A DNA stretch of 64,000 nucleotides from contig JACKEA010000006.1 of the NCBI GenBank assembly GCA_020633235.1, positions 248,001-312,000 on the forward strand, read 5' to 3'. How positions within the stretch are numbered: the first letter of the stretch is position 1; the number at the start of each line of letters is the position of its first letter. The position numbers and the translations under genes are program-made. The stretch comes from Polyangiaceae bacterium. Its GTDB lineage: Bacteria; Myxococcota_A; Polyangia; Polyangiales; Polyangiaceae. The notes under the pieces are model-generated. The model ran no database searches. It was not told the origin of the DNA and saw only the letters and a list, made by a program, of their open reading frames with translations. This document shows, in pieces, positions 41,164 to 50,705 of the stretch.

Positions 41164-43273
41164 GCGCCACGCCCCACAGGTCGGTCCGGCGCCCGTCCTT
41201 CACGCGATAGACAATCGTCACACTGGAGCCGTTGCTGGCGACGGCTCCGCGCTCCATGGAGATGGGGGTCTCGCGTTCGGTCAGGAATAGCGGAGCGCCA
41301 ATGGGCTCGAGCTCCGACGACAGCACGCGCACCGTGAGCCGACCCGTGTCTCCGTCGATGAAGCTCACCAGCCACGAGCCGCCCGTCAACGTTGCCGCGC
41401 TAATCGCCACCGTGTCGCCGTCGGTGATCTTGGTGGGTTCCACCTTGGAGGGCGTGGCACCCGTCTTCACTCGGGCCGCAAGCGCTCTTCGCGGCCCGCC
41501 TTGGCGCTCCCGCGCCGTCACCAGCAGCAGCGCCGCGTCATCGCTGGCCGCCACCGTGGGCGCCCCGATGTCCGTGCCGGTCACGGACACTTCCGCGAGC
41601 TCGCTCTCCTTCTCTCCGCGCTCCGAGATCCAGCCGAACAGCACGAAAGGGTCTTGGACGCCGCGGCGGAAAGTGACGGCGAAGCGGTCCCCGCTCTTGG
41701 CGAAGCCGGGGTCGGTGATGTCCACGCCGCGGCCACCTTCCCACACCACTGCGGGCTCGGAGCCGGGCTCCCCGGGGCGCACGATGCCGAAGTAGTTGAT
41801 CCCGAGGCGAAAGGGTGTGCTCGCGGGAACCGTGCGCACGGAACGCAGCCGTGGGTCGTCGTGGTCCACGGCGAAGCGCTTGCCCCCGAGCGGCGTGACG
41901 CGGAACACCGGGCGGGTGAAGTCCTCGTGATAGAGCGACGTGGCGGAAAGGTCCGAGCTCACGCTGACGCCCTCGGCGCCGAAGCGCGCGGACGCGAACC
42001 CGACGAGGGTGCGATCACCTTCGCTGCGAGCGGTGACGGGGGATAGGGGGAAGACGTCGCTGGCAATGCGTGTTGTCGCGTGTGCCACCCGGCAGCCCTT
42101 CAGGGTCTTCTCGACGACCGGAGCCGCAGACGCCGATGCCGTCGGTTCCGGTGCTGCGCTGGAAGCCGCGGCGCTGGGTTCAGTGGTCGGAGCCGGCACG
42201 CGCTCGCCTTCCCGCGATAGGAACCACAGCGCACCGCCAACCACTACGACGCCTGCGAGCAACACTGCGCCGATGGCCGCCGCGACCAGGGGCGCCTTCG
42301 ATTTCTGCGCTGCCGGCGCCGGCGCTCCAGCCCACGCCGGCGGTGCGGAAGGCGCCGGTGGAGGTGGTGGCGGAGGCGCTGGCGCATCCGGAATTCCCCA
42401 GCCGGGAGCCGGTGGCGCTGCATACGGCACCGTGTCGGGTTCTACAGGGGATGTTGGTGCGGCGCGGGCCACGGGCGGCGCGAACGGCGAGGCCGGCATC
42501 GGCGGCGGCGCGCTCGCGGGCGCTGGCGGCGGCGCGGGGGACGACGCCACGAGTACCGGCGCTGCGGGCGCATCCGACGGCAACACGTCGGAGCGCGACA
42601 CGCTGTGCAACGTGGTGGTCGGCACCGGCGGCGGGGACGGCGCGACGTCGGAGCGCGTCGCTCCGTGCAGGGTCGTCGTGGGCGGAGCTGGCGGCGCTTG
42701 CACTCGCGGCAGGGCCTCGCGGGCGGGCGCCGGCGGCGCGGACGCCCCGTAGCGCATCGTTCCCGGCGCAGCCTCGTCTGCACCCTCGCCCCCATAGCGC
42801 ACGGTGCCTGGCGGCCGGGACGACGCGGGCGCTTTCTGCGGCGCGGGCACTTTGGACGGCTTCTCCACCCCGGTGCGCGTCCAAGGGATCGGGTACGGCT
42901 GCGTCGGTGCCGTGTGCTCGCTGTGGTCGAACGGCTCGAAGGCGCCCATCGTCGGCACGGTTCGGTCGTCGTGCTCGTGATCGTCGAGAGGTACCTCCAT
43001 CGTTACCGTGGGCAGGTCGTGGACGGCCTCCACCAGGGTCGGCAGGTCGTCATAGGACTCGCGCTGAGGCTCGAAGGGCGTCCCCGACACCGTGGACTCG
43101 TCGTCGTGGGAGCTCGGCGGCGCGAGGTCCCGCATCGTCGGCTCCTCCGGCGCGGCCACGAACGCGGGCCTCCGCGACGACGGCGGCGGAGGCGGCGTCG
43201 GGCGACGTGGCGCCGAGGGCGGCGCCGGCCGCGGCGGCCGCGGCGGGGGAGGAGGACGTTGAGAGCTCGGCAT
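41150..43273 (-). CDS. Pro-rich single-pass membrane protein with C-terminal extracytoplasmic domain
   Basis: A 707-aa protein. Residues 1-315 are Pro/Ala-rich and disordered, with short internal repeats: GTVRYG/GTMRYG and TTTLHGATRSDV/TTLHSVSRSDV. One helix follows (PLVAAAIGAVLLAGVVVVGGALWFL, about 327-352), then a 350-residue domain with beta-propeller-like strands (FAVDHDDPRLRSVRTVPAS, DRFAVTFRRGVQDPFVLFGW, GSWLVSFIDGDTGRLTVRVLSSE). The N-terminus is probably cytoplasmic, as in myxobacterial proteins with zinc-ribbon or kinase-like repeats, but no such domain is seen. Repeat copy i lies in frame in the Pro-rich part. The function is unknown. Confidence 0.75.
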   Translation of the reverse strand: MPSSQRPPPPPRPPRPAPPSAPRRPTPPPPPSSRRPAFVAAPEEPTMRDLAPPSSHDDESTVSGTPFEPQRESYDDLPTLVEAVHDLPTVTMEVPLDDHEHDDRTVPTMGAFEPFDHSEHTAPTQPYPIPWTRTGVEKPSKVPAPQKAPASSRPPGTVRYGGEGADEAAPGTMRYGASAPPAPAREALPRVQAPPAPPTTTLHGATRSDVAPSPPPVPTTTLHSVSRSDVLPSDAPAAPVLVASSPAPPPAPASAPPPMPASPFAPPVARAAPTSPVEPDTVPYAAPPAPGWGIPDAPAPPPPPPPAPSAPPAWAGAPAPAAQKSKAPLVAAAIGAVLLAGVVVVGGALWFLSREGERVPAPTTEPSAAASSAAPEPTASASAAPVVEKTLKGCRVAHATTRIASDVFPLSPVTARSEGDRTLVGFASARFGAEGVSVSSDLSATSLYHEDFTRPVFRVTPLGGKRFAVDHDDPRLRSVRTVPASTPFRLGINYFGIVRPGEPGSEPAVVWEGGRGVDITDPGFAKSGDRFAVTFRRGVQDPFVLFGWISERGEKESELAEVSVTGTDIGAPTVAASDDAALLLVTARERQGGPRRALAARVKTGATPSKVEPTKITDGDTVAISAATLTGGSWLVSFIDGDTGRLTVRVLSSELEPIGAPLFLTERETPISMERGAVASNGSSVTIVYRVKDGRRTDLWGVALTCQ
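42450..42480. repeat. NVG element, copy i (half), in frame in a Pro-rich linker
   Basis: GATGTTGGTGCGGCGCGGGC followed by CACGGGCGGCG matches the right arm and a changed tail. On the minus strand it is read in frame as VARAAPTSP within the disordered N-terminal half of the 707-aa protein. Confidence 0.5.
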
Positions 43274-43411
43274 TCGATGCCCGGACGACTGTAGCGCTCT
43301 CGGGGCGTAGGATTCACCTCGACGGGATTTCCGGGCGGAACTAGCGGTCTGCGCGCACTTCGGCCCATTGCTGGACGGGAACTCTCCACGCCCTTCGTTG
43401 TCAAAGGCCGC

Positions 43412-44167
43412 ATGAGAGGCGGCCTGGCGCTGGTGAGTGTGACGTTCGTGGTGGGTTGCTCCGCGGGCCCTCCGCCGGCGGTTGCGCCAACGTCACCCTA
43501 CGCGGCCCGGCACACCATGCGCACGTCACCCCCGGTCCAATCGGAGAACGACGCCGTCGAGCTTGCCCGACTCCATGCCGGTATCGAGGCCGCCCTCTCC
43601 CCCGTGGCCGTCGATGCACCAGCTCCGAGTCCGGAAGAGCTGACGCCCATCCCGCCTCTCGTCCGTGAGGTGCCCGTGAGTGCGTGGGTCGCCCCCGACC
43701 CCAACGTGCGCTTGCCGGCGGACGCCATTCGTCGAGTGGTGCGCCAGGCTGCCGGCAAGTTCCGCGGCTGTGCCCTCCAGCGTCATCCGGACGCCCACGG
43801 TCGCGTCGACGTGCGTTTCACCATTGGTCCCGATGGCGCCGTGTCCGTCGCGCGAGAGGAGAACGTGACCTTGCCGGATCGCGCGCTCCGGCGCTGCATC
43901 CTCGAGACGTTCTTCGAGCTTCGTTTCCCGGTGCCGCCGGGCCAAGTGATCGAGGTCAGCTATCCGCTGGTGTTCGCCGAGGGAGAGCGACCCGTCGAGC
44001 TGCGCGAGGCGGCACGGGTCGCACAGAAGCCGCCGCCGGGGTTCGAAGAGGCGTATCGCGCGGGCCGGCCCGTGCCGGGGCTCGCGCCGACCCGACATGA
44101 AAGCGAACAAAGCCCGAAACCGGCGTCGAGTTGTCCGTCGGGAGATCCCATGTGCCCGGAGCTGTGA
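43412..44167 (+). CDS. AgmX/PglI C-terminal domain lipoprotein
   Basis: A 251-aa protein from ATG 43412 with signal peptide and lipobox VVGC (Cys16). Residues about 105-190 match the AgmX/PglI C-terminal domain of myxobacteria, a TonB-C-like fold: AIRRVVRQAAGKFRGCALQRHP, GRVDVRFTIGPDGAVSVARE, ALRRCILETFFELRFPVPPG, EVSYPLVF, with the typical Cys pair. AgmX/PglI proteins of Myxococcus are tied to gliding motility and the envelope. The C-terminus ends in another Cys pair (CPSGDPMCPEL). Confidence 0.8.
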   Translation: MRGGLALVSVTFVVGCSAGPPPAVAPTSPYAARHTMRTSPPVQSENDAVELARLHAGIEAALSPVAVDAPAPSPEELTPIPPLVREVPVSAWVAPDPNVRLPADAIRRVVRQAAGKFRGCALQRHPDAHGRVDVRFTIGPDGAVSVAREENVTLPDRALRRCILETFFELRFPVPPGQVIEVSYPLVFAEGERPVELREAARVAQKPPPGFEEAYRAGRPVPGLAPTRHESEQSPKPASSCPSGDPMCPEL

Positions 44168-44182
44168 TGCTACCGTGAGCGC

Positions 44183-45574
44183 GTGAGCATCCTGATTCGG
44201 AATGGTCGCGTGGTGACCGCGGCGGACGACTACTTCGCCGACGTGTTGGTCGAGGGTGAGCAGGTCACGCGCATCGGCAAGAACCTGGAGGCCACGGCGG
44301 ACGAAGTGATCGACGCTGCGGGCAAGCTGGTGATCCCCGGCGGCATCGACCCGCACACGCACCTGGACATGCCCGCCGGCAACGTGACCAGCGCCGACGA
44401 CTTCGATACGGGGACGCTGGCTGCGGCTTTCGGCGGGACCACGACCATCATCGACTTTCCGACGCAAACGATCGGCAAGTCCATGCTCTCGGCGCTGGAC
44501 GAGTGGCACGACAAGGCGAACGGCAAGGCGCACATCGACTACGCCTTCCACATGATCGTCTCGGATCTGCCGGAGAGCCGGCTGCCCGAGATGAACGAGC
44601 TGGTGGAGCTCGGGATCCCGTCCTTCAAGTTGTTCATGGCCTATCCCGGTCGCCTGTACTTGGACGACGGCGTGCTGTATCGCGCCTTCCGTCGGGCGGG
44701 GGAGCTCGGGGCGCGCATTCTGATGCACGCCGAGAACGGCATCGTGATCGACGAGATCGTGAAGGCGGCGGTGCGGGACGGAAAGGTCGGCCCGGAGTGG
44801 CACGCGCGCACGCGGCCCACGCGCATGGAAGCCGAAGCGGTGCATCGCTCCATCGCCATCGCGGAAGTGGCGGACGTTCCCTTGCACATCGTGCATCTTT
44901 CGAGCGCGGACGCGCTGGAAGAGGTGAAACGCGCGCGTGCGAGAAACCAGGACGTGCAGGCGGAAACCTGCCCGCAGTACCTGTTCTTGGACGACACGCT
45001 GTATGACAAGCCGAGCTTCGAGGCGGCCAAGTGGGTGATGACTCCGCCGCTGCGTGACAGGTCGAACCTGGAAGCACTGTGGCGCGGGCTCTCTTTTGGG
45101 CACCTGGCCATGGTCGCAACGGACCACTGTCCCTTCTGCTTCGCCGACAAGGAGCTGGGGCGCGGCGACTTCACCAAGATCCCGAACGGCGCTCCCGGAA
45201 TCGAAAACCGAATGAGCCTCATCTACCAGGGCGTGGCGGCGGGGCGCTTCGACCTGAACCGCTTCGTGGAGCTCACGTCCACTGCCGCGGCGAAGAGTTT
45301 CGGCCTGTTTCCCAAGAAGGGCACCCTTGCCGTGGGCAGCGACGCCGACATCGTGATCTTCGATCCCGACAAGCGCTTGACCATCGGTGTGAACGAGAAA
45401 GCGACCCACCACATGCGCGTGGACTACAACCCTTACGAGGGCGTGGAGGTCGTGGGCTATCCGGAGACGGTGATCTCACGCGGGCGAGTGATCGTGGAGC
45501 GCGGCAGTCAGCGCACCAAGGGCGGTGGTCGCTTCGTTCCGCGGGCGCGCGTGGGCGAGCTGATCAGAGCGTGA
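44183..45574 (+). CDS. dihydropyrimidinase / D-hydantoinase
   Basis: Opens the ring of dihydrouracil, dihydrothymine or hydantoins. The 463-aa protein from GTG 44183 has the amidohydrolase fold with all metal ligands: GIDPHTHLDMP (His58, His60), the carboxylated Lys149 in IPSFKLFMAYPG, LMHAENG, LHIVHLSS and ATDHCPF. Substrate-loop motifs (TYPD-like LYLDDG) are normal for the family, as is the length. It lies 15 bp after the AgmX gene. No carbamoylase (beta-ureidopropionase) is nearby; instead, threonine synthase and a PLP enzyme follow after a reverse-strand gene. Confidence 0.93.
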   Translation: MSILIRNGRVVTAADDYFADVLVEGEQVTRIGKNLEATADEVIDAAGKLVIPGGIDPHTHLDMPAGNVTSADDFDTGTLAAAFGGTTTIIDFPTQTIGKSMLSALDEWHDKANGKAHIDYAFHMIVSDLPESRLPEMNELVELGIPSFKLFMAYPGRLYLDDGVLYRAFRRAGELGARILMHAENGIVIDEIVKAAVRDGKVGPEWHARTRPTRMEAEAVHRSIAIAEVADVPLHIVHLSSADALEEVKRARARNQDVQAETCPQYLFLDDTLYDKPSFEAAKWVMTPPLRDRSNLEALWRGLSFGHLAMVATDHCPFCFADKELGRGDFTKIPNGAPGIENRMSLIYQGVAAGRFDLNRFVELTSTAAAKSFGLFPKKGTLAVGSDADIVIFDPDKRLTIGVNEKATHHMRVDYNPYEGVEVVGYPETVISRGRVIVERGSQRTKGGGRFVPRARVGELIRA

Positions 45575-45911
45575 GCACGCCGCCAGCTTCCGGAACTGAC
45601 GCGCCCGCGTCTCGGGCGTCCGGCAGCGGTCGCGGCTCTTCACCCGAGCCCGACGGCGGGGCATTGGTGTTGTCGAAGCCGCCGTACGCGTTCGGGTCCT
45701 TCGCTTCGCGATCGTCGGCCTGGGCCTGCTTGTCGCCCCACTGATCTCCACCCCCGGCGCCGCCGTAGCCCGGCGTCGCGGTCACGCCGCCGTCGTCGCC
45801 GTAGTCCGTGTTGGTCTCGTCGTCGCTCGGCACCTCGGGCTGCGGATTGATGTCGCAGCTCGATAGGGCGAGCAGCCCTGCCAAGAGTAGCCAGCGATGA
45901 CGTAAGCGCAT
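45564..45911 (-). CDS. small lipoprotein of unknown function
   Basis: A 115-aa protein from ATG 45911 with signal peptide and lipobox LSSC (Cys19). The mature part is Asp/Gly/Ala-rich and disordered (YGDDGGVTATPGYGGAGGG, KDPNAYGGFDNTNAPP). No family is recognised. The 3' end overlaps the hydantoinase stop region by 11 bp on the other strand. Confidence 0.62.
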   Translation of the reverse strand: MRLRHRWLLLAGLLALSSCDINPQPEVPSDDETNTDYGDDGGVTATPGYGGAGGGDQWGDKQAQADDREAKDPNAYGGFDNTNAPPSGSGEEPRPLPDARDAGASVPEAGGVLTL

Positions 45912-46034
45912 GGAAGCCGAATCCCCGGCACAAAGGGCACCACACAAAGCCCCGGCGCGCAACTCGACGCTGTGTGAGTTCTACTGATGCTGAAACGGCG
46001 TGCAGTTCCAACCCCACGCCAGTAGAAGCCGAGC

Positions 46035-47258
46035 ATGAGCTTCGTTGGCTACGCCTGCTCGCGCTGCGGCGGCCGCTTCACCCCGGAGCAAGCGACCTAC
46101 CGCTGTCCCAAGGGCTGCGAGAACCTCGACGTGGTGCTGGATTTCTCGGCGGCTCAGAAGCAGGACATCAGCCAGAGCCGGGACCCCTCGCTCTGGCGCT
46201 ACGCCCCGCTGCTGCCGGTGGAGGTGCCTCCGGACGAGGCGGGGCCCCTGCGCGGGGTGGGCGGGACGCCGCTCTACGCGGCGCCTCGCGGAGCGGCGCG
46301 ACTCGGCCTCGGCCAGCTGTGGCTCAAGGACGAGGGCCGCATGCCGACGGGCTCGCTGAAGGACCGGGCCAGCGCGGTGGTGGTGCAGCGCGCCAAGGCC
46401 ATCGGTGCGCCGCGGGTGATCACCGCGTCCACCGGCAATGCCGGCGTGGCCCTCGCAGCGATGGCACCCTGCGCGGGCGTGGAAGCGATCATCGTGGTGC
46501 CCGAGACCGCGCCTGCTGGCAAGCTCGCTCAGCTGGCGATCTTCGGCGCCCGGGTGGTGCTGGTCAAAGGCAGCTACGACGACGCCTTCGAGGTCAGCGA
46601 CGCGGCCGCCCGGGAGCTCGGTTGGTACTGCCGCAACACCGCGCACAACCCGTTCACCGTCGAGGGCAAGAAGACCGTCGCCTTCGAGATCGCCGAGCAG
46701 CTCTCGTGGCGCGCGCCAGAGTGGGTGGTGGTGAGCGTGGGCGACGGCAACATCCTGGTCGGTGTGCACAAGGGCTTCCGCGAGCTGGTGGAAATCGGCT
46801 TCATCGACCGCATGCCCAAGATCCTCGGCGTCCAGGCCGAGGGCTCGTCGCCCATCGCGCGCGCCTTCGAGGCCGGCACCGACGTGATCGAGCCGGTGGT
46901 CACCCACACCCTGGCGGACAGCATCGCCGCGGGGAAGCCGGCGGACGGACCGCGCGCGCTTCGCGCCGTGCGCGACACCGAGGGCGCCTTCGTGATCGTG
47001 TCCGACGACGAGATCCTCGCCGCCATCGCCGCCTTGGGGGCGGACGCCGCGGTGTTCGCGGAGCCCGCGGCAGCCGCCGCCTACGCCGGCCTCGAGCGTG
47101 CGCGGGTCGGGGGCATCGTCCCCGCCGGCGCGGAGGTGGTGACCCTGGTCACCGGCAATGGCCTGAAGGACGTAGCTGCCGCCACCCGTGCCGCCCGCCA
47201 CGTGGCGCCGGTCATCGATCCCACTCTCGATGCCCTGCGCGCCGCCCTCGGGGTGTAG
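46035..47258 (+). CDS. thrC: threonine synthase-like PLP enzyme
   Basis: A 407-aa fold-type II PLP enzyme that would convert O-phosphohomoserine to threonine. The N-terminus holds a zinc-ribbon-like four-Cys motif (Cys8, Cys11, Cys24, Cys28), common in archaeal and some bacterial ThrC. PLP Lys109 is in PTGSLKDRAS. The phosphate loop is GDGNILVG, where classical ThrC has GxGNFG. STGNAGVALAAMAP and AEPAAAAAYAGL are also present. Length and layout fit ThrC2-type enzymes. It is 10 bp ahead of a second PLP enzyme. A role in amino-acid catabolism with the hydantoinase is possible. Confidence 0.85.
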   Translation: MSFVGYACSRCGGRFTPEQATYRCPKGCENLDVVLDFSAAQKQDISQSRDPSLWRYAPLLPVEVPPDEAGPLRGVGGTPLYAAPRGAARLGLGQLWLKDEGRMPTGSLKDRASAVVVQRAKAIGAPRVITASTGNAGVALAAMAPCAGVEAIIVVPETAPAGKLAQLAIFGARVVLVKGSYDDAFEVSDAAARELGWYCRNTAHNPFTVEGKKTVAFEIAEQLSWRAPEWVVVSVGDGNILVGVHKGFRELVEIGFIDRMPKILGVQAEGSSPIARAFEAGTDVIEPVVTHTLADSIAAGKPADGPRALRAVRDTEGAFVIVSDDEILAAIAALGADAAVFAEPAAAAAYAGLERARVGGIVPAGAEVVTLVTGNGLKDVAAATRAARHVAPVIDPTLDALRAALGV

Positions 47259-47268
47259 AGTCCCGCAA

Positions 47269-48729
<1,461 letters not shown>

Positions 48730-48757
48730 CACCTCGCCGCGGCAAGAGGAGGGCGCG

Positions 48758-49342
48758 ATGAGCGAGTGGGACAACAACCGAGACGAGGCCCTGCGCCACG
48801 CGAAGAGCCTCGCACGCGTGAGCGTCGTGACTCGGGTCGTGGGCATCCTGGCGACGGTGGGTGCCGTATTTCTGCTGTTTGCCGCGCTCGACATGAGTAG
48901 CCGGAGCGACCGCACGGGTTTCTCCATCATGTCCATCGCCGTGATCTTGTTCGGCATCGTGGTGTGGAGCGTGGGGGCGTTCCACGGTGCGGCGTCCCGC
49001 GCCATTCCCGCGCTCTTGGAGCGCGTGGACCATCTCTGCGCGCTGAACGCGCCGTCCGCGGAGCTGCCGTCCGTGCTCGCGCCCGCCGTCGAGGCCGCGC
49101 CGCTCGCGGCGGAGGCTCTGCCGCCCCCCGAGGCCGCGGACCCCGCCGCCGAAGCCGCGGCGTCCCCCGAGGTCGAGCCCGCTGCTTCCGCGGCGGACCA
49201 ACCAAAAATGCCCGAGTCAGAACCAGAGCCGGAGCCCGCTCTGGAGGCGGAGATCGACAAGGCGCCGTGTCCGCATTGTGGCGGTCTGATCCACCCGCAG
49301 GCCACGCGCTGCGTGCACTGCATGAAGAAGATTCAGCGGTAG
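48758..49342 (+). CDS. two-helix membrane protein with C-terminal zinc ribbon
   Basis: A 194-aa protein from ATG 48758 with GAGGG upstream. Two helices (VVTRVVGILATVGAVFLLFAAL and FSIMSIAVILFGIVVWSVGAF) are followed by an Ala/Pro/Glu-rich linker (95-165) and a zinc ribbon CPHCGGLIHPQATRCVHC at the C-terminus. Such proteins are found in many myxobacteria without a known function. Repeat copy j is read in frame in the linker (SAADQPKMP), and copy k lies 5 nt after the stop. It is 28 bp downstream of the PLP enzyme. Confidence 0.75.
   Translation: MSEWDNNRDEALRHAKSLARVSVVTRVVGILATVGAVFLLFAALDMSSRSDRTGFSIMSIAVILFGIVVWSVGAFHGAASRAIPALLERVDHLCALNAPSAELPSVLAPAVEAAPLAAEALPPPEAADPAAEAAASPEVEPAASAADQPKMPESEPEPEPALEAEIDKAPCPHCGGLIHPQATRCVHCMKKIQR
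49187..49209. repeat. NVG element, copy j (half), in frame in a linker
   Basis: CCGCGGCGGACCAACCAAAA matches the left arm. It is read in frame within the Glu/Pro-rich linker of the zinc-ribbon membrane protein. The matching right arm may be copy k, 137 nt on. Confidence 0.45.
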
Positions 49343-49346
49343 CTTC

Positions 49347-49365
49347 TTGTCGGTGCGGCGCGGAA
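49347..49365. repeat. NVG element, copy k (half), in a gap between convergent genes
   Basis: TTGTCGGTGCGGCGCGGAA matches the right arm. It fills most of the 26-bp gap between the stops of the zinc-ribbon gene (49342) and the DUF4349 gene (49369). Confidence 0.6.
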
Positions 49366-49368
49366 ACG

Positions 49369-50667
49369 TCAGTAAGAAAAGCGCACGCTGAGGTTCGGTG
49401 ACACCACGGGGTGCGCTCCGCGCTTGGCGTTGCCGAGGAACGCGTACACCCGGGTGTTCACGTCGACGGCGATGAAAGACGTCTTCCATACGTCGACGCC
49501 CAGACTTCCGCCCAGCGCCATCTCGTTCAGCCCCAGGTTTCGCACGTAGCCGGCGCGGAAGCCGAGGTACGGGTTGAAGAACGTGCGGTCCCCGCCGCCC
49601 AAGAAGTCCGAGTAGAGCTCGCTGCCCAAGGTGGCGACGAAAAGATCCAAGCCACGCTGCCCATCGCCGGACGTGCTCTCCATGAAGTCGGCGTCCAGAT
49701 TCAGCGCCCGGAAGAAGTACACGGACACGCCGCCACCCGCAAAGGAGCGGTTGTCCGCGTCACTCGGGAAGTCCCAGGCCATGGTCGCGCGCAAGCCGGG
49801 GTGGAGCTGCGCGGTGGGCTCCACCGTCTCGTGATCCGGCTTGGCCTTCAGCGTGATGTACACGGTGGAGCGCTGAGCGCGGTCCTTCAGGTAGCGTAGG
49901 TCGCCCTGCACGCGATCGAGGCGCGTGCGGACTCGAGCCATGGCGGCTTCGAGCGCGACCATGTCTTTCACGTTCTCCGCCTTTTGGAGCAGCTTCTCGT
50001 AACGCGCGAGGGTTGCCTGCAGGTTCTGCAGCAGGATCTGAGCGTCGTGGTACTCGCGGCCGATGTCGCGGCTCTTGATCTGGCGGGATTCGAGCTTGCC
50101 GATGCCGCTCAACCCGCTCAAGAAGGACTGGATCTGCGCCGAGGGAACGCGCACCGAGACGGAGGCCCCGGCGGCGGAGGCGTTGTCTTCGATGACCTCG
50201 TTGACCACCTGGCCCCTGACATCCGCAACGGCCTTGCGGACGCGCACCAACGCCGATGCCACCGACGCGACCTCGAGCGTGACCCGCGCTTCGATGTCGA
50301 TCATCTCCTTCGTGGTGCTGGCTTCGGACTTGTCGGTCTCTATGGGGGCGGGAGGAGGAGGCGCCGAGCTCGCCGCGTTGCCAGAACCCGTCGCGCCGAA
50401 CAGCTCCAATCCGGCGCTGGCGACGTCGCGAACGGCGGGCGCTCCAGCGATGGGTCCCGAGAGCGCCACGGTCTGGGCGACTTGACCGGACATGATCTCT
50501 TCGTCTGCGTCGCCCTGGCTCAGACTCTCGTGCTCGGGCCGGTAGTCGGTTGCGGGCTCGATCTGGATGGGAGCCGGCGCGCGTGGAGGGCCGTTGTCGT
50601 AGTGGTAGCTGGAGCACGCAGAGGCCGTGAACAGCAGCGCGAGAACAGGCAGGAGCCGCCGAGACAT
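49369..50667 (-). CDS. DUF4349 lipoprotein fused to an outer-membrane beta-barrel-like domain
   Basis: A 432-aa protein from ATG 50667 with signal peptide and lipobox TASAC (Cys18). Residues 110-285 match DUF4349: IDIEARVTLEVASVASALVRVRKAV, VPSAQIQSFLSGLSGIGKLESRQIKSRDI, a coiled coil EYHDAQILLQNLQATLARYEKLL, and STVYITLKAK. Normal DUF4349 proteins end with one membrane helix. Here the C-terminal 140 residues are instead alternating strands (GGGVSVYFFRALNLDADFM, NPYLGFRAGYVRNLGLNEM) ending in SVRFSY, a beta-barrel-type terminal Tyr. It is the last gene of the RND efflux operon. Confidence 0.75.
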   Translation of the reverse strand: MSRRLLPVLALLFTASACSSYHYDNGPPRAPAPIQIEPATDYRPEHESLSQGDADEEIMSGQVAQTVALSGPIAGAPAVRDVASAGLELFGATGSGNAASSAPPPPAPIETDKSEASTTKEMIDIEARVTLEVASVASALVRVRKAVADVRGQVVNEVIEDNASAAGASVSVRVPSAQIQSFLSGLSGIGKLESRQIKSRDIGREYHDAQILLQNLQATLARYEKLLQKAENVKDMVALEAAMARVRTRLDRVQGDLRYLKDRAQRSTVYITLKAKPDHETVEPTAQLHPGLRATMAWDFPSDADNRSFAGGGVSVYFFRALNLDADFMESTSGDGQRGLDLFVATLGSELYSDFLGGGDRTFFNPYLGFRAGYVRNLGLNEMALGGSLGVDVWKTSFIAVDVNTRVYAFLGNAKRGAHPVVSPNLSVRFSY

Positions 50668-50705
50668 GCCTCCGTTATACGCGCCTCGGCCGGGGTTGTC
50701 GGCCG